Origin: Pseudopithomyces maydicus
Taxonomy: Eukaryota; Ascomycota; Dothideomycetes; Pleosporales; Didymosphaeriaceae
DNA length: 64,000 nt
Reading direction: 5' to 3'
Assembly (NCBI GenBank): GCA_026873275.1
Contig: JANTUC010000003.1
Span: forward strand, 62,001 to 126,000
Shown piece after piece: positions 44,341 to 54,823 of the stretch. Numbering within the stretch: the stretch's first letter is position 1; each line of letters begins with the position of its first letter. The translations under genes were made by a program, and so were the position numbers. A model generated the notes under the pieces. The model searched no databases. It had not been told where the DNA came from and saw only the letters and a program-made list of their open reading frames with translations.

Positions 44341-47125
44341 GTCCGGGATTATGTGCGTGCAGAGAGCCAGCAGAATGATAACCCACACCCTACGTTTATA
44401 TGTTCTCGCCTCGGTGGACGGAATTCAAAAAACCTGGTGCAAACACAAGAGTGACACGGAACAATTTGGGAGCGGTGGATACTGGAAACAGGAAAAACTC
44501 CGGAAGATCGATGGACTTCTCGCTGGACTTTCAAGATAATCAACAGTACCATAATGTGCGGAGACGCCGCAGCGGCCGCCTATGGGGAAGATGATCAAAT
44601 CGGAATTCTAAAGGCGTATGTTGCACCATTGAGGAATTGTTAATCGGACCATCCATGATCATATGCAGAGAGTTGGTTTCGGGTGGAGACAATGCTATAA
44701 AATCTGCCCTTGAGGATGCAACCTACTTCTTGGGTGGATCGTAAAACCATACTTTTGGTTCTATGTGGGGAGTCCGAATCTCTTGTCCACTCTCTCTTGC
44801 GGAGAAAGATGTTTTTGGAAGACAAATAAACCTAAAATTTACTTACCACATGCTTCTTGGACGAAATTTATCAAGTCCTATATCTGTTGGTACATGCAGC
44901 CGTGGCATCATTTGTGGAATTGGGAAAAGTATACATTCATGTCTTGCTCGCAATTTGCAGGCTCGGCCTGGCTGTCGAGAAAGCTCTGGTATGTCTTCTA
45001 AGTAATAACATGGAGCTGTGGACCCATATGTCCATACAAAAATGGACAAAACCGCTATTCATGAGGATGATCGCCAGGCTTTCAATAGAATCAAAAGCTA
45101 TTAGGGACTACCCTCACCAATGATGCCTGAGAACTTCAGGCACGAACTCCATGAGACTCAATTTATGTTTGGTATCGGTACTCCGGTTACTAGGAAAGTG
45201 ACTAAATCTCTTAGACATGCCAAATTTTCCAGGAAAAGAATCTTGTTGTCACACCAAGGTCTAGTGTATGGTTTTCCAGTTCTTCCAACTCGCCGAAAAA
45301 GGCATCTGAGCCTCTCGTCTCCAGTTGTGTGGCCTCCTTCACATACTCATAGAACCCACCAAAGGTTTTGATGGAGTTTTTCCGTGGCAACTTTATGTGG
45401 AATATACATTCAGAGTCCCATATCATCGTTACAGCAGGAGGGATCTGGTACATGCTCTCCGTCTGGCCTTCGAGAAAGCCAAATAATCGACTTGTTATGG
45501 CGCCTATGCAAGACAACAGAGAAGCGATAACTTCGAAAGAGTATAAGACATTGCAATGTTTGGATCTGATATTGAGAGGCAGATAAATCTAAATGTCCTC
45601 TCTCCTATCGCAAATTTTGGCTTTCGGGCGGGCTTACAAAGACAACAAGAGAGAATCATAAGTGCCAAATTGACAGCTGGAACAAATGGAAACTATAATC
45701 ACCGAATGAAGAGCTTATATGTTTCTTGGACAGCCTTTCCAAAATATTGCTTGGTCCACACCCCATGAGTGTGGATCGACGAGTAGCGAAAAGAACCGCA
45801 AAATAATCAGCTAGCTGTCATGTGCTATTTTCAAGGGCTCTAAGATCCTACTCTTGCTCCTAATGGCGTTGGCGGCTTTTCCGCGGTACAAAGTCTTGAC
45901 TCATCCAACCAATGAAGCCCGTGGCAAAGAACAATGGCTTTGTCCCGGAATAAGTTTTAAAAATCACCGAGCACAAGTACTATGGTAGCAGGAACTGGCC
46001 GAAAAGAAATAAAGAAATATGGGATCGGTGACATTGAATGTCCCTTCTTCTCTGGTGCTGAAAACTTTGACATCCTGACCAATGGGCTTGGTGCAGTTGT
46101 GGGTGTCAATGTCAGGATAACATGAACTTGGTCACTATTGATTAATGTCTCTGGGTGAGGAGAGGTCTGGAGCTGCACAAGGGATGCTGTATTCGTACAG
46201 GGAGACGAGCAATAGGGCAGTTATGAATTGATCTCATGGAACAAACATTTCGAGAATTCAAGTTCATACAACTTCATGAACTTACAGAGGGATGTCTTTT
46301 CATTTGAACTTGGAACCATCCACAGAATTCAAACAAAATGGTTTAATGTATGTCTAAATAACTTCTCTTACCGGAGATTCAAAGTGGAAACGGTTGGAGT
46401 GGTAGCAGCGAAGGAAGCAGACAAAGAATTTTGAGCCAATTCTATTTCAGCTCTTTTCCGCGCACTGTAAAAGTCTAAACTAACAAAACTTGCGTGTGAC
46501 CCAAGAACCCTTGAACGTAATCCGAATGCCGCCTACCTAGACTCAGAGATCTTTTGTGGGCAGAATATCATTAGCTGCGATATAGTTGAGACTGTAGGAT
46601 ACTCAGAAGAACATCATCAATGCTTTACAAATTCCCAAGGTTCAATCAACACTATGTAACCCCACATGGAAATTCTGGAGACGCCCAAGACATCACTGCA
46701 TTTCTGGCATGAACATTGGGCACGTACCACTGGTAAGATTGTAAACCGTGATTTTGTGATTTGGGATTTTATTCAAAATGTTTGCTAACACCCACCGCTA
46801 ACCAGATCTGAGTGAACCAAGCGCCTGCTGAGAGATTTGTAAAGTTACAAAATCTTGTAGTCCATCTGCCACCATGATAAGTGTTCCAGGGATACGCGTC
46901 TAGGTAACCCACGTTGCACAACAATCTCTTCTTTGGCGATGTAGATCTTTTCCTGAAGTCGTCAATCGAGGCCTCACCTGCAGAGTCCTATCTTGTCGAC
47001 AATAAAGCATCTAACGTCCTAGAGTATCCCTGATCGACACACCGTGAGATTACCACGCCAGAGTTCAACGTCTCATGAGAGCCGATGATAATACCGTTCC
47101 AGCAAAGCGGCACGCACCTGCTGTT
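44341..47125. other. Gene-poor region with probable decayed continuation of the array
   Basis: Up to about 45760 there are isolated stretches resembling half-unit A, for example CATGCTTCTTGGACGAAAT near 44849, ACATGCTCTCCGTCTGG near 45449 and ATATGTTTCTTGGACAG near 45717, at irregular distances. From 45760 to 47125 I see no repeats and no gene. Short frames present lack motifs. Confidence 0.45.
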
Positions 47126-48125
47126 TCACTTTTGAAGCGTTCCTTTGGCCGCAACGTATGCCTCTTTGAGCATTCGAGAGAATTCCGGCGTCGCCGCTCT
47201 CAACGTGATATAGTCCTGGTATCCGCTACTCATCCAATCTCTATCCCAAACGTATGCGTGAGTAACAAGAAGGCTGCGGATTGCGTACTCAGCGTCATAC
47301 TTTGTGAAGCGGGCGGAGAAAGCCTCTTGGACCAGACCGATGAGAATCATGGGGTTGCTGTTCTGGCTCAGCACAGCCATAAACTTTCCCAGGGCAGTCT
47401 GCGCTAGAAGATCGTCATCCATCATCTTTGCTCCTTGGTACACCTGCATGTGTGCCATTGCTAGGCCATCCACGACGTACGGACCTTGAGAGGACCCCTC
47501 GCGCAGAGAAAGTATGACTTCGCCCTTGCCGCCGCCACGAACGTCGAAATCGTAATCGCCGTAGAGCCAATGGCGCACCATTGCGTCCATCATCCAGGGA
47601 AGGATGGCTTCGTGGATGATCTTCAAGCGCTTGGGGCGCACCTTGACATCCTTCTGCGAGTGGGTTAGCTGGTGCGTTAATCCATAGCGGAAAGTCTTAC
47701 GAGCTTCCATGCCAGTGCTTTTGAGAAGGTGATCGCCTTGTTCATCGGGGCGTGCCACTCGGGTCCATCTCCAATCTCGATGATTAGGTCGAACGATTGC
47801 GTGTTCTCGGCTTCGAGAAGTCGCATCCTATCGAACGCATGTTAGTAAGTTCACGCTGACGTGCGCTCTGAATGAGCAAGAGGTAGTGGATATGACAGAT
47901 ATCAGAGGGAGCCATCTTAGCTAGAACTTACTGATGCTGGGTGTAGGAGACGGTGTCTGGCGCCGCAGCTACGACGCCATTGTAACAGGCGCGTGCAAAT
48001 GTCGAATTGATTGCGCCTTCGAAGTTGAACGGAGCTATGGACGACTCGGCTGCACCCCCGGTAACTGTTGTGGGAAACTCGAGACTGGCGTTGCCCGGGA
48101 ACTCGAATAGATCGTATCCTGCCAT
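47126..48125 (-). CDS. BTB/POZ-like domain protein
   Basis: Exons 48125-47932, 47827-47701 and 47653-47126; introns 47828-47931 and 47654-47700, the latter with CTAAC; 282 aa. N-terminus MAGYDLFEFPGNASLEFPTT; junctions YTQHQ/MRLLEAEN and AWKL/KDVKVRPK. The body has the layout of diverged fungal BTB proteins: DLIIEIGDGPEWHAPMNKAI (substrate-like first strand and helix), ILPWMMDAMVRHWLYGDYDF (the strip that in BTBs ends in a Y-x-G-D-Y-type motif), AHMQVYQGAKMMDDDLLAQT and ALGKFMAVLS (C-terminal helices). Such proteins in fungi are mostly of unknown function, some being Cul3 adaptors. The classical BTB start is weak, so the family call is moderate. No frameshift. Confidence 0.7.
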
Positions 48126-48829
48126 TCTGCAATCGTTAGTGAAAGTGTTCGGTGGATGTTGTCGCGGTTGCGATTCGCGGCGGGGTGAGTAAGAAGAAGA
48201 GAGGGCGACCAAGACGTCTTTATATAGGACCTGTGGGAAAAATTAGCGCGTTAAAGGTTGATTTTGTCAATCGCAAGGCCGTTTGCCAGGGAGTGAACAG
48301 GCACTTACCCGTTTGCAATTCAACTAAAGTAAAATAAAGCATCGCGGTCTCTTTTCAACCTATAATATATATTATGTAATCATTTTCACGACCTTGTGTT
48401 GATTGAGGTGCTAGAGTTTTAAGACGTTATCAAATACAGTACTCTGTGTTACTTTGCGTACAATCTTTTGCGTTTGACTTTTGTGGCTGTTTCTGTAGAT
48501 AGGCATATCTATGTATGTTTACTCTAGACAATATATACCAATTTATGCGTCGATAAGTGGGCAAGGCCTGATATCAAATTTGATCAACATGCGGCCTTAG
48601 CTAAGTTTGTGATTGCCCTCTTGAGGAATCCGTCAAGCTAAGCAACGCAAATACTGAATTTAACTTGACTACGGATATATGTTTAGTTCATCAATGTAAA
48701 CATTTGCGAATGCACAGTGAATACGCGTAATCCGATCATGTGCCAAGAAGGGACTTTGACTCTCTAGGCAGCAGCCTGAACACCCACTGCTTCTCTCTAC
48801 GTTACTGCCACGACTCGCGCAGTAAAAAT
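48126..48829. other. Intergenic, no gene seen
   Basis: Promoter side of the BTB-like gene, grading into the AT-rich island. Confidence 0.6.
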
Positions 48830-48873
48830 ACGCATTAGTGTTGCTGCTGAATTTGTTTAATGCCCAAAATAGT

Positions 48874-48889
48874 TATAGAATACTCTATA
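48874..48889. repeat. Left copy of 16-bp direct repeat flanking the AT-rich island
   Basis: TATAGAATACTCTATA, identical to 49952-49967. Preceded by CCAAAATAGT. Confidence 0.8.
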
Positions 48890-49951
48890 GTGGCGCCCCT
48901 TTAGGGCGTTATCTATATCCTAGTATAATTATCACCCTTTTTATACTAGGCATAAATAATATTATAGAGCTATTTATTTATTTTTATTTAATTATAGTAT
49001 CCTCTACTCCCCCTTTATATTTATTAATTATAACTATCTACCGGCACACAGACGCCCTATATATAAATTAATAATAATTAATACTTACTTAAGATAGTTA
49101 CGCAGTACTTTTTAATTTTTTAAATTATTTAGTATTAAGTAACCGCCTTAAATAATAATTTTAAAAATATAATATTAGCCTTACTTATTAATTTCATTAT
49201 AAAATTTAAGTATTTTTTTAAAATTTCTTTTTTTCTATTTTTTATTTAGCTATAAGCTCTCTTAGCTTAATTATTTATTTTATAATAAAACTATACTTTA
49301 AGTGTATAGTAATAACGTGCTATATTAAAAAATATATTTTAATTACTTAATCTATAGTTAAAATAATTTCTTTATAAGACTTAGTAAAAATTATTAAATT
49401 AAAAGTGCTACTTTAAAAGCCTTTAATTATTAAATTAATTAGTTTAAAGTGCTTAAGAAATTATAATAATTTTATAATTTTAATAATTTATATATAGGTA
49501 ATATTATTTAATATATTTTTAAATATAAGTAGTTAAGGTTTAGTAGTTATTTTAATTTTAATATATAAAGTAGTAAGAATAATTAATAAGTAGTTATTAA
49601 TAGAGGCTCTATCCTATATTAGATTATATATATACTCTATTATATAGATATAATAATAGTAAAGGAAAAAAATAGCTTAAATACTATATAAGCGTAGTAC
49701 TATTATATTTATATAATATTTAGCCTTTAAAAGATAGTTAAAGTATTAAAGCTTTAATACTATAGAGTAACTAAAGGGATATAACTAAATCGGCCTAATA
49801 ATAATTTAAATAAAATAAAGCGTTTTTACTTATTAATTTTTATATATTATATTTTTCTACTATCTAGTAGAGAGACACTCTTTTATTAATTATTTTTATA
49901 ACGTCTAGTTAACTAACTGGACACCTTTTTACTATTCTATAAAACACAAAA

Positions 49952-49967
49952 TATAGAATACTCTATA
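49952..49967. repeat. Right copy of 16-bp direct repeat flanking the AT-rich island
   Basis: TATAGAATACTCTATA, identical to 48874-48889. Preceded by CACAAAA. Confidence 0.8.
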
Positions 49968-49980
49968 TCGACTGCTTTAA

Positions 49981-50398
49981 TGCGCATTTGATTATGGATA
50001 TACATGTCAATCTGTACGCTTACCACTTTTTATATTGTCATAAGAGGGGATGACAGCGTTTTTTCTATCTATTTTCATCCAGTCAGCTGCCTATGCTTAG
50101 CTACTACCTTTTCAAACACACAAAACAACATACATGTCAATAGATACGTATTCGAGCAAAGTATTTGTTGTCTTTGTATCTAGCAGCTAAAAGAGAATCA
50201 TTGAAATTCTTAGTCGAGTTCTAGTACCATGCATTCAATTCCAATCTTCTATAGGGTTATGTCGTCTAAAGACCTAATGAATATTTACCAGAATACAAAA
50301 CTTATTACTGAGTTGCTCCCGAGAGCTTCTACTTCCATTCCTCAAGCGATACCCGAAGATTTTTAAGAGATCGAATTACCAAAGCCCACCCCCATCCT
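49981..50398. other. Intergenic, no gene seen
   Basis: Moderately AT-rich spacer between the island and the cupin 3' end. Confidence 0.6.
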
Positions 50399-51160
50399 TC
50401 AAGAAACATGGCAACGAGCAATACACTCATCAATGACCTTCGCAATATGCAACGGCGTAACAGCTCTAATAGCCTCAAAGCTCCCCGCATCAACCCTCTT
50501 CCTCATCCCCTCCCCAACCGTCACCCCCTCTGGCAACGGATCCATCAACGCCGGCGTACTCCCCGCATCCTCACTCGTAAGCGTCGCATAAATCGTGGCC
50601 GGCTTACAATCCGGGCTATTATTAACCTGATAATGGATACTCCCCATCGGAAACAGCGTCCCCTTGTTCTTCGTCAACTTGCCGCCAATCTCCGGGTTCG
50701 GCGACAGGTCCTTGAAAAGCCCGAGCTCGAGCTTCGTTCCGAAATCGACCTCGCCCTCGGTGACGACGAAGAACTCGTTGGCGCGCGGGTGCACGTGCGG
50801 GAGGAAGACGCCGCAGGGGCCGAGCTGGCCCAGGGTCATGGTGACGCCGCTTTTGACGAGGTAGGGGAAGGTTTCGAGGTTGGCGCTGCTGGCGTGGCCG
50901 CCTTGGCCGCCGGGGATGGTGTCGCCGTTTTGCGAAAAGTCCCAGATGGTGGCGCTGGTGAGCTTGTCGCCGGAGAGGAGCTTGTTGCCGGAGGGGTCGG
51001 TGAGGATCTTTTGGTAGCGCTTGATTTGGGTCGGGGTGGTGATGAGGTCGGCGATTAATTCGGTGTTGTCGTTGGGAGACATGCCCATGGGGGTTGGGAA
51101 GGCGTTGATGGTGCCCATGGCCATGGCCAGGGCAACGGCTTTAGAAGTCGAAATGAGCAT
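50399..51160 (-). CDS. Secreted cupin (spherulin/germin-like)
   Basis: Single-exon, 253-aa extracellular protein of the cupin_1 superfamily. Signal peptide MLISTSKAVALAMAMGTINA, then FPTPMGMSPNDNTELIADLI. Cupin motif 1 is GPCGVFLPHVHPRANEFFVV with TEGEVDFG, supplying the His-x-His...Glu metal ligands; motif 2 is around GTLFPMGSIHYQVNNSPDC. Relatives include spherulins of slime moulds and plant germins; many bind manganese, but enzymatic activity (oxalate oxidase or decarboxylase) cannot be assumed. It lies 0.4 kb from the RIP-like island, in an accessory-looking stretch. The frame is intact. Confidence 0.9.
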   Translation of the reverse strand: MLISTSKAVALAMAMGTINAFPTPMGMSPNDNTELIADLITTPTQIKRYQKILTDPSGNKLLSGDKLTSATIWDFSQNGDTIPGGQGGHASSANLETFPYLVKSGVTMTLGQLGPCGVFLPHVHPRANEFFVVTEGEVDFGTKLELGLFKDLSPNPEIGGKLTKNKGTLFPMGSIHYQVNNSPDCKPATIYATLTSEDAGSTPALMDPLPEGVTVGEGMRKRVDAGSFEAIRAVTPLHIAKVIDECIARCHVS

Positions 51161-52078
51161 TGCGTCCGTTGGTAGGGAGTCAGTCTATTAGTGGTACTTG
51201 ATGGAAGAGTGGTTTGATTGATTGAAAGCTGGGTGCTGGATATGAATCGGATAGGACGACTGGACTCAACTTTTATAGAATTCACGTTGGCCCCCAAGAA
51301 GATTTGGAATACAGATGTAGAACTAAGGTAGTATGCGCACGGCCTGCATACAAATTTCATGGGCCTTTTAGGGCTGAAGCCCTACCGGGTGATCCATGAC
51401 AACTTCCATCAAATTCCCGATTTGGCCAATCGCAAACTTGCGACATGAACGAAAGAAAAATGCGTAAATAATTAATTGTTCTGAAACCAAACACCTAATT
51501 GGATATCAATACAGACCCCGAATAATATTACCAGAACCAGGCATCCGAACAAATCCTGCTAACAGTCCAAGTGCTCATTTGATGGTGACTGTGCTTCATA
51601 GTCTCCACTTCAAAAAGGCGCAGTAGCATCTGTTTTGGGGCGGTGCTGTTGACCAGCTGATCTTGGCAAGGCTACTCCTTCATCTTGGTTTTCCTAATCC
51701 GGCCATGATTTGAGAAAGAGTTCGGAGATCTGTAGGGTCATGTGACGAAAATTGCGCTTCCGATTCCGATTGGTCCGCTCGCATCGCTCGTTGGGGGCCG
51801 CTAATGGTAAAGGTCACCGCTTGTTCAAGTAGTGCGAGGCTCAGCTGCGCATGGACTCAATTTTTCTATCCTATCGACATAACAAATACAACGGCTGCAA
51901 TTACCGCAATTCAAATGCCAAAGCAATCCAATGTCGTCAATAGCCACAGACAAAGTTCACGATTATGTGACACATCGACGAGCTAATACCCTATCGGCTA
52001 GCGCCAACCGGGCGGTTGCGGCAGGGTCGATTACGCATCCCAAACACATCTGACCTCACTTCACAATTCACCCACGAT
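51161..52078. other. Divergent intergenic region, no gene seen
   Basis: Promoters of the cupin (minus) and atg22 (plus) genes. No supportable coding frame. Confidence 0.6.
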
Positions 52079-54001
52079 ATGTCCTTCGAAGATGCGGTGA
52101 GACCCTCTCAACCGTCTCGCTACTCGGACGAAGACACAAGTTTCACGACCCCACGCGAGCTGAAAGGGTGGTATTCTTACGCAATTGCGGCTGAGGTATT
52201 TGCCGTAGTCGGCGTTGGTACGTGCGCTTTACACACCCACTGCTGCTATTCCCTTTACATACATATATGTAAACCCCCTGCTTTGGTCGCATGAAGAATT
52301 GATCGACGACGGATGTTTCTAACTGATGGATAGGATTGTTTATACCGGTGCTGCTGGAACAGCTCCCGAGAGAACGAGGTGTTCTTTTTCGGACAGATCG
52401 AAACCATGCGTGGACCCACTCGGATCCGGAGATGCCGGGAGGTTGAGCGCGAGAGCTGCAAGCACCGATGACGACGAGCAATGTGTTGTACGATTCATGG
52501 GTAGCGATGTTACGACCACGTCTTTTGCGATGTATACGACTTCTGCGGCGGTACTGGTTCAGGCGATTACGTTGATATGTTTTAGTTCGTTTGCGGATTA
52601 TGGTAATTAGTTCTTTCTTGCCTTCGCGAATACTTTGTACACATATGCAAATACTAACTCATTCCTAGGACCGTATCGCAAAAGACTTCTTCTCACCTTT
52701 GCATACACGGGAGCAACAGTCTGTTCTTTATTCCTATTCCTCACGTCGCGCGTCTACTTTCTCGCACCATTCCTAGTCATCATCAGCGTAACATGTCTCG
52801 GCAGCGGCTTCAGTCTGCTAAACGCCTTCCTCCCCCTCCTCGTCGCAAACGACCCATCATCTCACAAACAGCCACTTTCCGACTCGTCCTCAGACTACGA
52901 GCTCGACACCCTAGACGCCCCATCCGAGCCCATCTCGGACTCGCAAAAGCTAACCCAAGACCTGGAACGCTCGTCCAGGATCTCCTCCAAAGGCGTCGGC
53001 CTGGGCTACGCCTCAGCCGTAGGTTTTCAAATCTTCAGCATCGGCATCATCATCCTATTTGACAGACTTGGCTTGTCGAAAGGGAACCCCACCCTCCCCA
53101 TGCGCGTCACCCTCTTCCTCGTCGCAATCTGGTGGATTCTCTTCACGCTCCCCACACACCTCTGGCTGCGTCCCCGCCCGGGACCCCCGCTCCCGCGCCA
53201 AAATTCCAACACTCGAGGAGCAGCATCCACTGGCCCTTCCGGCAATCTGCTCTTCTACCTCGCCTTCTCGTTCAAATCCTTCTTCCGCACCCTCAAACAC
53301 GCTTCGCGCCTACCGCAAACACTCAAATTCCTCCTCGCGTGGTTTCTCCTTTCGGACGCCGTGTCTACCATCTCCAGCACCGCCATCCTATTCGCGCGCA
53401 CCGAACTACACCTTTCGACAATCCCCCTCGTGCTTCTATCTCTCACCTCCATCTTCTCCAGCATGCTGGGTGCGTTCGCCTGGCCCCGCCTCGCATCGCG
53501 CTTCTCGCTGCCCCCCAAATCCGTCCTGATAGCGTGCATCGCCGGGCTGGAACTCATCCCCCTGTACGGCCTCTTGGGGTACATCCCGTTCATCCAGCGC
53601 CTGGGCATCGGCGGGATCCAGCGCCCGTGGGAGATTTACCCCGTGGGCGTGCTGCATGGGCTGGTGATGGGGGGCATATCGTCGTATGCGAGGAGCGTGT
53701 ACGCGCCGCTTGTGCCGGAGGGGAGGGAGGCTGCGTTTTTCGCGCTGTATGCGGTGACGGATAAGGGGAGTAGTGCGGTGGGGCCGGCATTGGTGGGGGG
53801 TATCGTGGATAGGGTCGGGTCGATTAGGCCGGCGTTTTTGTTTTTGGCGGTGTTGGTGCTGGTGCCGGGGCCGGTGTTGTGGTGGGTGGATATGGAGAGG
53901 GGGAGGGAGGATGCGAGGGGGCTTGGGGATGGGATTGAGGGAGGGAGTGGAGTTGGGAGAGGGGGTACGCGAGGGTTGGGGGCGAGGAGAGGGAGGATTA
54001 G
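52079..54001 (+). CDS. atg22: Autophagy-related protein 22 (vacuolar amino-acid effluxer), two apparent frameshifts
   Basis: MFS-like vacuolar membrane permease that exports amino acids after autophagic breakdown. Exons 52079-52217, 52334-52602 and 52669-54001; junctions VVGV/GLFIPVLLEQLPRERG and FADY/GPYRKRLLL. N-terminus MSFEDAVRPSQPSRYSDEDT, ELKGWYSYAIAAEVFAVVG typical of Atg22. In exon 2 the frame is lost in T5 (52385-52389): the next frame carries SDRSKPC, CVVRFMGSDVTTTSFAMYTT. Exon 3 has about ten membrane helices, including GLGYASAVGFQIFSIGIIIL, and GREAAFFALYAVTDKGSSAV. Near the end, one extra G in G5 (53961-53965) gives YARVGGEEREED and a stop at 54001; without it the frame runs into the basic repeat to 54410. 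Restored length 580 aa. Confidence 0.92.
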
Positions 54002-54225
54002 GGTGGGGAGATCACTGGATAGTACACGAGAGGAAGCATGTGGTGGGCCTCGTAGGCATGATCTGGAAACTTTTTCGTTTTCGCATGTATTCTGTCTGCT
54101 ACTTGCAAAGTCCAAAACTTGCATCCTGCCCATCCTTTTGTCCCTAGTTCCTATCACGCAGAATAAAAGCCTCTCCTTCGCCATCCGATATCGAAAGAAA
54201 AGCCGATCCCATGAACCACCCAATA

Positions 54226-54330
54226 CCAAAAGAAAAACCCAGAGAAAAACCCAGAGAAAAACCCAGAGAGAAAGGCCAAAGAAAAAACCCAGAGAGAAAA
54301 GCCAGAGAAAAAGACCAAGAGAAAGCCAAG
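54226..54330. repeat. 12-bp tandem repeat (AGAGAAAAACCC)
   Basis: Three near-perfect copies of AGAGAAAAACCC from 54239, then variants up to about 54330. Lies downstream of the proposed atg22 stop. The read-through frame gives KTQR-type peptides with no Atg22 counterpart. Confidence 0.85.
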
Positions 54331-54409
54331 GAAATTCCTCGAGAAACCACTCCCGATATCAGAAGCATCAGAAAAGTGTGTCGAGAGCCAGGATTAGAGA
54401 AGTAAAGTA

Positions 54410-54680
54410 GGCGGATTAAAGACGCTGATGTGATGTCGGAGAAGTAGTGCTTGTCGAATTAAAGACGCTGAGGTGATGTCGGAGAAGAAGTGCTGGTCGA
54501 ATTAAAGACGCTGAATGTCAAGTCGGAGATGTAGAGTCGATAAAGTAAAGTCGCTGATGTAACTCCGGCAGAAGCAAAGTCGACGCAGGTATAAACCCGG
54601 CTGCTGTTAAATCGGTGGCAGTAACTCCGGTAGAAGGAAACTCGATGGCAGTAGCGTCGGTGGAGACGAGGTCGGCGGAA
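54410..54680. repeat. 43-bp tandem repeat, two and a half copies, then degenerate
   Basis: The segment beginning ATTAAAGACGCTGA recurs every 43 nt (two copies of ATTAAAGACGCTG-TGATGTCGGAGAAG type, a third partial). Degenerate GTCGGAG/GTCGGTGG words continue to about 54680. Confidence 0.8.
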
Positions 54681-54823
54681 GAAACGTCAGCTCAACGCGC
54701 CAACCAACCAAGCAAGACAGATCGAAACATCCGCAAGCCATCCAACCATACCCTACCACCCAGCGCAACCGAACACCCAAAGACCAAGCCGAAAGAAAAA
54801 GCCGCATCCAAGGAATATCCCTC

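Larger units (their letters stand above)
48830..49980. mobile_element. AT-rich island, probable RIP-degraded repeat/transposon relic
   Basis: About 1.1 kb composed almost entirely of A and T with many TTA, TAT and TAA words, in sharp contrast to both flanks. This is the signature of repeat-induced point mutation in Pezizomycotina. A few GC islands remain at its left edge (GGCGCCCCTTTAGGGCG near 48891). The exact 16-mer TATAGAATACTCTATA occurs at 48874-48889 and again at 49952-49967, each preceded by CAAAA within a few bases, so the island is bracketed by direct repeats. No transposase or reverse transcriptase motif can be read, as expected after RIP. An ancient mitochondrial insert is less likely. 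Confidence 0.7.

Noticed and set aside
48838..49071. 77-codon hydrophobic ORF in the AT island
   Set aside because: Ile/Leu/Tyr-rich translation is what AT-saturated DNA gives by chance; no domain.
48830..49980. Mitochondrial DNA insertion
   Set aside because: AT content would fit, but no mitochondrial gene fragment is readable and the TA-rich, C-poor pattern fits RIP better.
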